A DNA stretch of 24,944 nucleotides from Holosporales bacterium (GTDB lineage Bacteria; Pseudomonadota; Alphaproteobacteria; BNTO01): the NCBI GenBank assembly GCA_031265645.1, contig JAISCJ010000072.1, positions 1-24,944 on the forward strand. Reading direction: 5' to 3'. The notes under the pieces were generated by a model, which worked only from the letters and a program-made list of their open reading frames with translations, did not search any database and was not told the DNA's origin. Positions 13,862-21,609 of this stretch are shown piece by piece (the stretch's first letter is position 1; each line of letters begins with the position of its first letter). The translations under genes were made by a program, and so were the position numbers.

Positions 13862-15637
13862 GTGGCGAATTTCGACCAGGTAATCCAGGAAATACTATCA
13901 AAAACACCTTTGGTAGACTTGATTGGTATGGACGTGCGTCTGCAGAGAAAGGGCTCAGATTTCGTTGGCTTGTGCCCCTTTCACCAAGAAAAAACGCCAT
14001 CGTTCAATGTAAGTGAAATAAAAAACTACTACCATTGCTTTGGTTGCGGAGCCCACGGGAACGCGATCAATTATGTAATGAATAAATCAAACATTCCCTT
14101 CAAAGAAGCAATAACAATATTAGCCGCCAAAGCTGGCGTTCAATTGCCGCGATTCGATGGTTCTACCCCAGGGAAACGTAAGCCGAATCAAAACCAGCAA
14201 CTAGTTGAAATTCATCAAATCGCAAACGAATATTTTCATGCAACACTTTTAAATGGCGAGAATTCATCGCCAGCAAGGAGATATTTGCAAAATAGGCAAA
14301 TATCCAAGCAAGTGGTTGAACAGTTTTCATTGGGTTATTGCGATGGAAAGTTGAATAAGCAATTGCTCAGTTTGGGATATTCGCAGGACATATTAGTTCA
14401 ATCCGGGCTAGTAATCAAAGACGAAAAGAATAAAACTCTTCGTGATCGCTTTTTTAATAGATTAATGTTTCCAATATTTGATATCCAAAATCGTACGATT
14501 GCGTTCGGAGGGAGAATTATTGGAGAGGCAAGCCCACATGCACCAAAATACTTAAATTCTTCGGATACTCCAATATTTCATAAGGGATACAACCTATACA
14601 ACCTTAGTCAAGCGGTGAAACATGCAAAAAGCGCGCCGCTGATTCTTGTTGAAGGTTATATTGACGTGATTGCGATGGTTTCGCATGGCTTTCCGCAGGC
14701 CGTTGCGTCGTTGGGTACCGCGTTAACTGAGTCACAAGTCGAAATTTTATGGAAATATTCGGACAGACCAATTTTGTGCTTTGACGGAGATAGTGCGGGT
14801 ATACATGCGTCAATTCGCGTTGTCCGAAAATTGGTCCCAATCCTGAGGCCTGGAAAAACTTTGTTTTTTTGTTATTTGCCAAAGGATTTAGACCCGGATG
14901 AATTGCTACGAACGCGTGATGCAAGCGTTATGCAGCAATGTTTGGATCGGGCGTTCCCTTTTGCAGATGTGCTGTGGCGCGACCTAGTCTCAAAATATGA
15001 ACAAAAAAATGCAAATAGAGAGCGATGGATTCCCGAAGACAAAGCTGCATTAAAAATGGATGTGCTAAATACAATTAAGCTAATTCGAAATTCAGAACTT
15101 CAAGGGCAATATAAGCAGTTGTTTTTAGAAAAATTAGATGCGTTGCATAAGCCAGGAACAAAAATTAAGCCCGTCTCGAACTGCGTGCGTTTGTCGTCTC
15201 AATTGAAGCCGCAAAAATCACTCGGGCCTAAAATTTTGCTTGGCATAATATTACGGAAACCAATTGTTCTCCAATATGTTGATGAATTATTGGCCTTGGT
15301 GGAGTATTCTGATTCAAATTTGTTAGAAATCAAAGATTGGTTACTTAGTTCATCATGTGACAGCTTAAGCGATGCAACATTTCTTCAACAGTGCGACATC
15401 TTTTTAAATGTGATTGGAATAAAATCACTGCAAGTACACGCGCCATTTGCGTTTGAAGAAAACATTTCAACAGATTTTATCGTAAAGAGATGGAGAGAGA
15501 TCTGGTTTTGCACAATAGGTTATAGTACCATCAAACGTGATTTCAGGCTTATTGGAAATGATCTCAAGAAAAGCTTTGATGAAAAATCTTGGGAACAGAT
15601 GAAGGCGCTGTTTTCTAACATAGGCAGTTTTAATTAG
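13862..15637 (+). CDS. dnaG: DNA primase DnaG
   Basis: A 591-residue primase that makes RNA primers at the fork. The N-terminal CHC2 zinc finger has C38, H41, C59 and C62 (CPFH, CFGC). The RNA-polymerase core follows, with the Toprim motifs EGYIDV at 264-269 and FDGDSAG at 307-313, and ASLGTALTESQ between them. The C-terminal helicase-binding part is present but divergent. The gene starts with GTG at 13862, five bases after GAGGGG; a TTG three bases earlier is too close to that site. It lies 32 bases upstream of rpoD, the conserved dnaG-rpoD half of the macromolecular-synthesis operon (rpsU is not adjacent). Confidence 0.97.
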   Translation: MANFDQVIQEILSKTPLVDLIGMDVRLQRKGSDFVGLCPFHQEKTPSFNVSEIKNYYHCFGCGAHGNAINYVMNKSNIPFKEAITILAAKAGVQLPRFDGSTPGKRKPNQNQQLVEIHQIANEYFHATLLNGENSSPARRYLQNRQISKQVVEQFSLGYCDGKLNKQLLSLGYSQDILVQSGLVIKDEKNKTLRDRFFNRLMFPIFDIQNRTIAFGGRIIGEASPHAPKYLNSSDTPIFHKGYNLYNLSQAVKHAKSAPLILVEGYIDVIAMVSHGFPQAVASLGTALTESQVEILWKYSDRPILCFDGDSAGIHASIRVVRKLVPILRPGKTLFFCYLPKDLDPDELLRTRDASVMQQCLDRAFPFADVLWRDLVSKYEQKNANRERWIPEDKAALKMDVLNTIKLIRNSELQGQYKQLFLEKLDALHKPGTKIKPVSNCVRLSSQLKPQKSLGPKILLGIILRKPIVLQYVDELLALVEYSDSNLLEIKDWLLSSSCDSLSDATFLQQCDIFLNVIGIKSLQVHAPFAFEENISTDFIVKRWREIWFCTIGYSTIKRDFRLIGNDLKKSFDEKSWEQMKALFSNIGSFN

Positions 15638-15669
15638 CACGTGGGATTTCCTGCAATGGAGGGTAGCAC

Positions 15670-17571
15670 ATGACGTCAAATAGTTCAGAATACGTAGCGG
15701 AAAAAGATGAACATAAGGATTTAGATCCTGTTGTTGACTTTCGCAAGTCTAATCCTGCGATACGGAAGTTAATAACGATTGGCAAGGAACGCGGTTTTAT
15801 TACATATGACGAATTAAACAGCGCCATTCCTGATGGGAGTTTAACTTCGGATCAGATGGAAGAAGCTATGGTCATGTTTTCTGATATGGGCATAAGTCTT
15901 GTTGAAACTGACGAAGTTGATGAACAGTTCATGGATGACTTTTCTGACATGGGCGAGCTGTCAAGCTTTTCAGCGGATGAGCAAGGGCAGGAAGAGCAAG
16001 AAGAAGTTGATCGGCGCGATGACCCTGTTCGAATGTACTTACGGGAAATGGGTAACGTTGAATTGCTTTCGCGCGAGGGAGAAATTTCGATTGCGAAACG
16101 CATTGAATCTGGGCGCGAGCAGATGATAGGAGGCTTGTGTGAAAGCCCTGTTACTGCGGAGCTTTTCAAAAAGTGGAATGCTCTTTTAACTGGAAAGAAG
16201 TTGTATATTCGTGACCTAATCGCGCTGGATTCCAGCAGCGATGAGTCTAAACGAGCTCCTGGGGACGCTGATTTTTCGGAATCAGATGTAGGCAATATAG
16301 ATGAAGCAAACGCAGATAAGAGCCCAGAGGAGGAAGAGGCTATTCGCACAAGGGTATCTCTTTTTTTGGAAAGTTATTGCGACCAATACAAAAAGTTGGA
16401 AGCTATTCAGCAGGCGTTTATTACCAAGCATGGGCATATGCACTGGGAAAAAGATGAGCGATACCAGGAAGAAAAACTTAATACGATCGCGGCTTTTCAA
16501 AAAATGCGATTACACGAGCTACGTTTAGATGAGTTGATGAAAAACCACAGCGAAATAATCAGAAGCGTTGTCACTCTGGAAACGGGCCTTCTGCAAAAAG
16601 CGGAAAAAATGGGAATTAAAAGAGAAGCCTTCGTCGAGTATTTCGGACATGCAGAGTACGATAAGAATTGGCTCGAAATTTTTAAGAAACGAGGCGCCAA
16701 TACATTTGCTGCTTTCACAAAAGATCACGAGGCGAGGCTGAATGACTTCGTTCATACTGTAGACGAAATACGCAACAAAACGCGGTTTCCGTTTAATGAT
16801 TTTCGCAATTTGATCATTGTTATGCAGAAAGGCGAGCGAGAGGCGACGCATGCGAAAAAGCAAATGATCGAAGCTAACTTGCGTTTGGTTATATCTATTG
16901 CGAAAAAATACACAAACAGAGGTTTGCAATTCTTGGATTTAATTCAAGAAGGAAATATCGGGCTAATGAAGGCGGTTGATAAGTTTGAATACAAGCGCGG
17001 TTATAAATTTTCAACATACGCCACATGGTGGATCCGACAAGCTATTACGCGGTCGATTGCGGATCAAGCAAGAACGATTCGTATTCCAGTGCATATGATT
17101 GAAACAATAAACAAAATAGTGAGAACTTCTCGGCAAATGATTCACGAAATTGGACGCGAGCCAACACCTGAAGAGCTGGCCGAGCGCTTAGGTTTGCCTT
17201 TGGACAAAATTCGAAAGGTTTTAAAGATCGCAAAGGAACCTGTAAGCTTAGAAACCCCAATCGGAGATGAGGACGATAGCCATTTAGGAGATTTTATCGA
17301 AGACAAAAACGTCGTTCTGCCAATTGAGGCCGCGATGCAAGCCAACTTGCGAGATACTACTACTCGTATTCTCTCTACGCTAACGCCGCGGGAAGAGCGC
17401 GTTTTGCGGATGCGTTTTGGAATTGGAATGCACTCGGACCACACGCTAGAAGAAGTTGGCCAGCAGTTTTCTGTTACGCGGGAGCGCATTCGTCAGATTG
17501 AAGCCAAGGCTCTGCGAAAATTAAAACATCCGAGCCGGTCGCGAAAGCTTCGCAGCTTTTTAGAGGCTTAA
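15670..17571 (+). CDS. rpoD: RNA polymerase primary sigma factor RpoD
   Basis: A 633-residue sigma-70. Region 1.1 is at about 29-90 (NPAIRKLITIGKERGFITYDE), region 1.2 at 117-140 (DDPVRMYLREMG), then a long acidic non-conserved insert typical of proteobacteria. Region 2 holds RLVISIAKKYTNRGL, LDLIQEGNIGLMKAVDKFEY and the promoter-melting FSTYATWWIRQAITR. Region 3 follows with REPTPEELAERLGL, and region 4.2 ends VTRERIRQIEAKALRKL. It recognises -35/-10 promoters such as those listed here. GGAGGG precedes ATG at good spacing. It forms an operon with dnaG. The 3' end is followed by a small hairpin and a G-rich spacer. Confidence 0.97.
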   Translation: MTSNSSEYVAEKDEHKDLDPVVDFRKSNPAIRKLITIGKERGFITYDELNSAIPDGSLTSDQMEEAMVMFSDMGISLVETDEVDEQFMDDFSDMGELSSFSADEQGQEEQEEVDRRDDPVRMYLREMGNVELLSREGEISIAKRIESGREQMIGGLCESPVTAELFKKWNALLTGKKLYIRDLIALDSSSDESKRAPGDADFSESDVGNIDEANADKSPEEEEAIRTRVSLFLESYCDQYKKLEAIQQAFITKHGHMHWEKDERYQEEKLNTIAAFQKMRLHELRLDELMKNHSEIIRSVVTLETGLLQKAEKMGIKREAFVEYFGHAEYDKNWLEIFKKRGANTFAAFTKDHEARLNDFVHTVDEIRNKTRFPFNDFRNLIIVMQKGEREATHAKKQMIEANLRLVISIAKKYTNRGLQFLDLIQEGNIGLMKAVDKFEYKRGYKFSTYATWWIRQAITRSIADQARTIRIPVHMIETINKIVRTSRQMIHEIGREPTPEELAERLGLPLDKIRKVLKIAKEPVSLETPIGDEDDSHLGDFIEDKNVVLPIEAAMQANLRDTTTRILSTLTPREERVLRMRFGIGMHSDHTLEEVGQQFSVTRERIRQIEAKALRKLKHPSRSRKLRSFLEA

Positions 17572-17575
17572 TGAC

Positions 17576-17594
17576 TTGGCGGGCTCGGCGCCAA
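17576..17594 (+). terminator. Hairpin after rpoD
   Basis: TTGGCG (17576-17581) pairs with CGCCAA (17589-17594) around a 7-base loop, five bases after the stop codon. There is no T run, so it may stabilise the 3' end rather than terminate on its own. Confidence 0.4.
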
Positions 17595-17806
17595 ACATGG
17601 ACGCAATGGAGCGCAGGGCAGGTGAGGGGCAGCAGGGCAGGGCAGTGCAAGACCGATAGATAGAGTAGTCGCGCAGGACAAGGTAGGGTCGGAGCGGGTA
17701 GATGGCGAGGATAGCAAGCGCAAGGCATGGTAGGGGCCAAGCGCAGGGTCAGGGATGAGGTACCCTGATGCGCCATCGCACAATTGAGACGGAGTCACAT
17801 AACACA
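17595..17806. other. G-rich, strand-asymmetric spacer
   Basis: About 200 bases whose plus strand is dominated by G and A, with reiterated GCAGGG units and GCGCAGG at 17611, 17671 and 17741. The composition differs sharply from the AT-leaning intergenic DNA elsewhere. The open frames on the opposite strand are low-complexity Pro/Ser/Leu stretches and are not called. No promoter is evident in it. Confidence 0.5.
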
Positions 17807-18316
17807 ATGATTTTGAATGTTATTCGAACCAGCGCTCTACTATTGTTATCCGCGTGCACTAGTCTCGACCGGGCCATTCCTCGAGATAAATCCACAGAAA
17901 GGCGTCACAATTTCGGGTCAATGTCCGGACCGAATGGGATCGTGTTCAATCTTGGGACCCCCCCTTCGCCAAAAAGTGAATCGACCAAGAATTGTGCCGT
18001 AAACAAGTTTTTGTGGAAGGGGGCGCTTGATACAATTAGGTTCATGCCAATTTCATATGCACGTCCAGACAAAGGGCGAATCGCAACAAGCTGGTATATC
18101 GACCCTAATAAAGAGGAGATTCGAGTTCGCGTCACAATCCAGATCATTGGAGAAGTGCTTAGAGCAGATGCAGTAAAAGTCTTTGTTGAGCGACAGAAAT
18201 TGGACAAAGGAACGTGGACAGACTACAGATTATCTGCGCAGGAATGCGCAAAATTTGAGTTGTTGATTGTAAAACGGGCAAGACAACTGTTTAAACGCAA
18301 GCAATCGCTTGGCTAA
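17807..18316 (+). CDS. DUF3576 family outer-membrane lipoprotein
   Basis: A 169-residue lipoprotein. MILNVIRTSALLLLSACTSL gives a short signal peptide with lipobox LSAC and lipid-anchored Cys near residue 17. The DUF3576 features follow: VNKFLWKGALDTIRFMPIS (family LWRAALDTLSFMPL), then TSWYIDPN, RVRVTIQIIGEVLRADAVKV and a closing helix with IVKRARQLF. DUF3576 proteins are conserved in alphaproteobacteria, and their biochemical role is not known to me. The ATG at 17807 is preferred because it opens the signal peptide directly, although an in-frame ATG exists 39 bases upstream. It lies upstream of the Hda-like gene, separated by about 90 bases. Confidence 0.8.
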   Translation: MILNVIRTSALLLLSACTSLDRAIPRDKSTERRHNFGSMSGPNGIVFNLGTPPSPKSESTKNCAVNKFLWKGALDTIRFMPISYARPDKGRIATSWYIDPNKEEIRVRVTIQIIGEVLRADAVKVFVERQKLDKGTWTDYRLSAQECAKFELLIVKRARQLFKRKQSLG

Positions 18317-18403
18317 AAACACCAAAGAGCCTCCGTCATATTTTTTTATGTATTCAATTTTGCTAGCGTGTTTTATGTCTTGTACCAAGTCATGTGTGGA
18401 GCG

Positions 18404-19165
18404 ATGCAAGCGCAGCTGTTGCCTATGAAATTAAGTGATGATTACTCTTTAGCAAAGTGGATCGTTGCGCCGTGTAATGAGCTGGCGTCCAAGTGGGTTC
18501 TTCAATGTACGAATGCCGAAATGAGCCGAATGGCTTACATTTGCGGCGACTTTGGCAAAACACACTTAGCTCATATTTTTTCTCAATTGCTATGCGGGCG
18601 AGTTGTTACATCTCAAGATGAACCACCGCGTCAACTGCTTCTGGATATTGCAGGTACAAAGCAAGAAGTTGCGCCGCATGAATTAGTTGACAGTCGAGTA
18701 AACTCAATGCCTCCTGCCAGCGCTCCTGATTTTGAACGTTTAGAAGGAAGCCTTCCGACAAAAATCGACGCAATTGCAATCGACCCCGTTGAAAACTTTG
18801 ACGAAAAATGGCTTTTCGATGCATTTAATATTTTGCGAGAAAACAATAGCTATGCTCTATTTACGTCTCGGCTACCTGCTTCGCATTTTGATTTACTGGA
18901 CCTCAGGTCTCGAATGATGTCTCTTCCATCATTTCACTTGGGAAACCCTGACGACTATATGATCAAATGTGTTATTGCAAAACGCCTCAACGATTTGGGC
19001 GCACTTGTTGACGACGGGACTCTCGCTTACCTTGTAGCGCGCATTCCACGAAGCTTTGCTGCAGTAAACGAATGGGTTGAAAAGCTAAACACATACTCAT
19101 CACTGCACCAATGTAGAATATCCAAGCATGTGGTTCGAATATTGCTTCAATGTAACGAGTTTTAG
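18404..19165 (+). CDS. hda: HdaA/DnaA-like replication regulator with degenerate ATPase motifs
   Basis: A 253-residue AAA+ domain protein of the alphaproteobacterial HdaA type, which promotes ATP hydrolysis by DnaA and limits re-initiation. Family marks are QLLPMKLS at the start (clamp-binding peptide region), VAPCNELASKWV (family VxPxNxxA), TSRLPASHFDL (sensor I), DLRSRMMSLPSFHLGNPDD, and RIPRSFAAVNEWVEKL (sensor II box). The P-loop is altered: CGDFGKTHLA at 48-57 where the family has GxxGSGKTHLA. The Walker B segment reads IAIDPVENF, with DP in place of DD. ATP binding may thus be weak or lost. The start is uncertain (GTG 18368, ATG 18392, 18404 or 18425); 18404 places the clamp-type peptide at the N-terminus. 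Confidence 0.8.
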   Translation: MQAQLLPMKLSDDYSLAKWIVAPCNELASKWVLQCTNAEMSRMAYICGDFGKTHLAHIFSQLLCGRVVTSQDEPPRQLLLDIAGTKQEVAPHELVDSRVNSMPPASAPDFERLEGSLPTKIDAIAIDPVENFDEKWLFDAFNILRENNSYALFTSRLPASHFDLLDLRSRMMSLPSFHLGNPDDYMIKCVIAKRLNDLGALVDDGTLAYLVARIPRSFAAVNEWVEKLNTYSSLHQCRISKHVVRILLQCNEF

Positions 19166-19224
19166 CATCAGTGTGTCAAATTCGTCTAAAAATCCTTTAA
19201 ATATGCGCGTTAGGCTACTATACG

Positions 19225-19259
19225 GCTGGAGATCCGTAATAATAAGTAAGATCTCCAGC
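19225..19259. terminator. Perfect hairpin between convergent genes
   Basis: GCTGGAGATC (19225-19234) pairs perfectly with GATCTCCAGC (19250-19259) around a 15-base AT-rich loop. It lies between hda (plus) and the Sel1 lipoprotein gene (minus). No T run follows on either strand, so a bidirectional transcript end or mRNA-stabilising stem is the likely role. Confidence 0.6.
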
Positions 19260-19271
19260 GTATGAAAGCGT

Positions 19272-19934
19272 TTAGCCTCTGGCAATTTGATTCTGTTTCA
19301 ACTGGCGGTCTAGCGCAAAAAATTCGCGTTTATCCTTTTGATCAAGAACTATAGCGCCCTTATGTTCAAGCTTCAGAGCCCGGTGTGCGGCTCTCTGAGA
19401 TTTCATATTTCCTGCCTTTATCAACATTGCTGTTGCGCGCTTTTCATCTTTAGGACCGCCGCGTCCTTCGAATAGAAACTCTGATAAATAGTATGTCGCT
19501 TCTGAATCCCCGAGCTCGGCGCCCTTTTCAAACCATGCGCGCGCTTTTGGATCGTCGCGTGGCGTTGGGTCGTCGAATGCGAAATCGCTGAACTCCATCC
19601 CCATACGTCGGCATGCATAGCCACTGCCAAGCTCCGCCGCTTTTAGGAAGTATTTGAGACTCATTCCAATGTCTCGCGGAACACCATTCCCATTATAGTA
19701 ATCTTCAGCAACTCCAACTAGAGTTTCTGGATCATTACTCTGCGTTTCTAGCGCATTTTTAAGTATTTTTTGTGGGGATTCGTCCTTTTTAATCAAAGCC
19801 GCTTCTTTCGGTGAAGCAACATTCCCAAGACTCTGCCTATTTTCCGTTTGGGGGATAGGATCCCGATTTGCCTGAACACACCCTGTTACCAGTGCTGTTA
19901 CGATTGTGTAACCTATTTTCGACACTACTTGCAT
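19272..19934 (-). CDS. Sel1-repeat lipoprotein
   Basis: About 220 residues. MQVVSKIGYTIVTALVTGC is a lipoprotein signal with lipobox VTGC. After a polar linker rich in Pro/Glu/Asn come three Sel1-like (TPR-related) repeats: AEDYYNGNGVPRDIGMSLKY with FLKAAELGSG, then PRDDPKARAWFEKGAELGDSEA, then FEGRGGPKDEKRATAMLIKAG. Sel1 repeats form a superhelical protein-binding surface, and in host-associated bacteria such proteins often meet host or envelope partners. Here the anchor suggests an envelope site. ATG 19934 is chosen because a -10-like TATAAA lies at 19961-19956; the ATG at 19955 is an alternative. No strong ribosome-binding site is visible. Confidence 0.8.
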   Translation of the reverse strand: MQVVSKIGYTIVTALVTGCVQANRDPIPQTENRQSLGNVASPKEAALIKKDESPQKILKNALETQSNDPETLVGVAEDYYNGNGVPRDIGMSLKYFLKAAELGSGYACRRMGMEFSDFAFDDPTPRDDPKARAWFEKGAELGDSEATYYLSEFLFEGRGGPKDEKRATAMLIKAGNMKSQRAAHRALKLEHKGAIVLDQKDKREFFALDRQLKQNQIARG

Positions 19935-20039
19935 GTACAACTCATACAAACGCATTTTTATAAGTAAATCGTAGTACAATTGATAATAAAAATAAAGTGA
20001 CCCAAAATTTGAGGCCGCCCATTAAACAGCCAAGTGCAA

Positions 20040-20401
20040 CACTAGCAATCTTGAACTAGATTAAGTCACGTTCTCAAGTTGAGTGTTCAAGGCCTGTTAC
20101 ATGCTCGTTCCATTTATACACCGTCCGCCGGATGGCCCAATTCAAGACCAATATCCATCCCTGCTCTGCAGAACCTACTCATGCTCCGCATTTTGACGAA
20201 ATCTCAGTTTTTCGATGCTTCATCAATGGTTCGCTTTCGCTAACCTTCCTGTAACGTACCTGACTTCTTACGAAGCCTTACTCCACACCACTCAATACCA
20301 GCCGCTTTCGCAAACCAGCACCGTGTGGTGGTGGCAAATCATCTTGCTGCCTATGCCGAAGGGCCTATGCCTTATCCCTGAACCTCCTTGTCTTGACGCA
20401 C
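20040..20401 (-). mobile_element. Truncated group II intron, 5' end (domain I region), no reverse transcriptase
   Basis: On the minus strand the sequence begins GTGCGTCAAGACAAGG at 20401, matching the group II 5' end GUGYG. It folds into GNRA-capped stems: GGCTTC-GTAA-GAAGTC (about 20276-20261), and GGTT(A)GC-GAAA-GC(G)AACC (about 20245-20228). The six exon bases just upstream (CTGCTC, minus strand of 20407-20402) are an IBS1 that pairs exactly with GAGCAG (minus strand of 20166-20161), a suitable EBS1. Past about 20090 it loses intron-like structure; there is no reverse transcriptase or domain V after it. Only the ribozyme's 5' part remains. A Pro/Leu-rich open frame on the plus strand (20215-20469) is an artefact of this structured RNA. 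The left boundary is uncertain. Confidence 0.75.
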
Positions 20402-20452
20402 GAGCAGTAACTATTTTTCCACAAATTTTCGTAATTCTCGCCGCACTCCCGA

Positions 20453-20507
20453 ATATGTTAATTTTTTAAGCTGGCTGAGACAGACATTAGTAAAAACTTA
20501 ATATTAT
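20453..20507 (+). repeat. Dispersed inverted-repeat element, copy C (right half)
   Basis: TATGTTAATTTTTTAAGCTGGC (broken here as 20454-20475, differing from copy A at one base), then CAGACATTAGTAAAAACTTAATATT, follow the right half of copy A. The left arm is missing: at its place lies the 5' exon side of the truncated group II intron, so the element was cut at about 20453. Confidence 0.65.
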
Positions 20508-20540
20508 TCCAAATCTGAAAAATAACTCGACAGAAGAACG

Positions 20541-20572
20541 CCTGAAAAGCGTTGCGTCGCAAGCGTTTCAGG
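20541..20572. terminator. Imperfect hairpin downstream of the small secreted protein gene
   Basis: CCTGAAA (20541-20547) pairs with TTTCAGG (20566-20572), with TTGCG/CGCAA inside. It lies 105 bases past the minus-strand stop at 20677 and may end that transcript. The rest of 20508-20676 shows nothing convincing. Confidence 0.4.
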
Positions 20573-20676
20573 TGATCAATCTGTCATATTATTAATGGTT
20601 TTTTGTATAAAACACCTTAGTCACAGTTGGGTGATTTCATGGAAATACATGATATAGATGTTAATACAATGTCTAT

Positions 20677-21081
20677 TTATGGGATGCTATCATAAAGTCG
20701 TCGTGCATCGACGATATCTTCCATGTCTGGGAACCCTGAGTCGACTTGTTTCAAAATAAGTGGTCCCCAGTGCGTGTTAAGTCTATGAAGTATCACATCT
20801 TTGCGGGGAAGCCCTTGGAGAAGCGTATATAAATATTCATCGTCATTTTGCATATTGCATTCATCTGTTGGGGGTTCATTCCCCGTAAATAGGAAAAACA
20901 ACTGCTTCCATCTGTCTAACGTCGGAGTACCTCCTAAAATAAAATTAACTTTCTCCTTTATTTTATAAGTAGCGTCTGTATGAACCGAATTCGGTCCGAA
21001 ATTTAATTGGTCATTTATCATTCCAATAATCTTACTTTCGCAGACTACAGCTAAAACAACGCAAATTAATACCTTTTTCAT
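20677..21081 (-). CDS. Small secreted protein of unknown function
   Basis: A 134-residue protein with a clean signal peptide (MKKVLICVVLAVVCESKIIG, cleavage near residue 16-20). The mature part is soluble and polar, with aromatic residues in RWKQLFFLF and HWGPLILKQVD and one Cys (DECNMQN). No domain is recognised. The ATG follows AGGTG at good spacing, which with the signal peptide makes the start secure. It stands alone between the inverted-repeat/intron remnants and a 500-base gap before gatA. A secreted or periplasmic role is inferred from the signal only. Confidence 0.65.
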   Translation of the reverse strand: MKKVLICVVLAVVCESKIIGMINDQLNFGPNSVHTDATYKIKEKVNFILGGTPTLDRWKQLFFLFTGNEPPTDECNMQNDDEYLYTLLQGLPRKDVILHRLNTHWGPLILKQVDSGFPDMEDIVDARRLYDSIP

Positions 21082-21573
21082 ATTGTCACCTAAACGATAA
21101 GTCCCAATTCAATATACATATAAAAGTACAATTGAGTCAATGTAAACCGAAGTATTGCTTACTCGCATATACGACACAACATCTTTAGACATTTGACCAA
21201 ATAAGTAGTAAACATGGCATTCCGACTAAATCAGAAATGCCTGAAAAACTGTTTCTGCCAACCAATGTTATGCAAAAAGTTGTTCCGATACGCTCATGCT
21301 CAAAATGAATTAGCAGCTGTCTACTAAAAAAGACGAAAAGCTTTGTAAACGTCATTTCGAATTTTATAGAATAAACAAAAACATTCCCTGCCTTATAGCG
21401 AAAAACAAGCTTTTTTCAAAATCTCATGCGTCATCATTTTTTGTATTGGTTCACCAAGATAGAATACGGCATGTACATTATTTGGGGCCATGTCTTTGGG
21501 ATTATCAGCAACGACCTGTAAAGTTAGGTGCCGTTGCGGTCTCTGTTCCACACGAAACTAACGTGGTAGTATT
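21082..21573. other. Intergenic region upstream of gatA
   Basis: Nearly 500 bases without a convincing open frame on either strand. No tRNA, no repeat shared with the rest of the window and no gatC-like sequence (expected just before gatA in many bacteria) were found. It may hold the gatA promoter, but no box pair stands out. Confidence 0.5.
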
Positions 21574-21602
21574 CCTCCGTGACTACAGTTTCGCGTCGGA
21601 GG
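21574..21602 (+). promoter_or_regulatory. Hairpin enclosing the gatA ribosome-binding site
   Basis: CCTCCG (21574-21579) pairs with CGGAGG (21597-21602) around a 17-base loop. CGGAGG is the Shine-Dalgarno sequence for the TTG start at 21610, so the stem would block ribosome entry. Confidence 0.6.
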
Positions 21603-21609
21603 CATAATT

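Noticed and set aside
17474..17807. Minus-strand frames rich in Pro, Ser, Leu and Cys behind rpoD
   Set aside because: Low-complexity products of the G-rich spacer, without start signals.
20215..20469. 84-residue plus-strand frame rich in Leu and Pro
   Set aside because: It is the antisense shadow of the structured group II intron fragment and has no ribosome-binding site.
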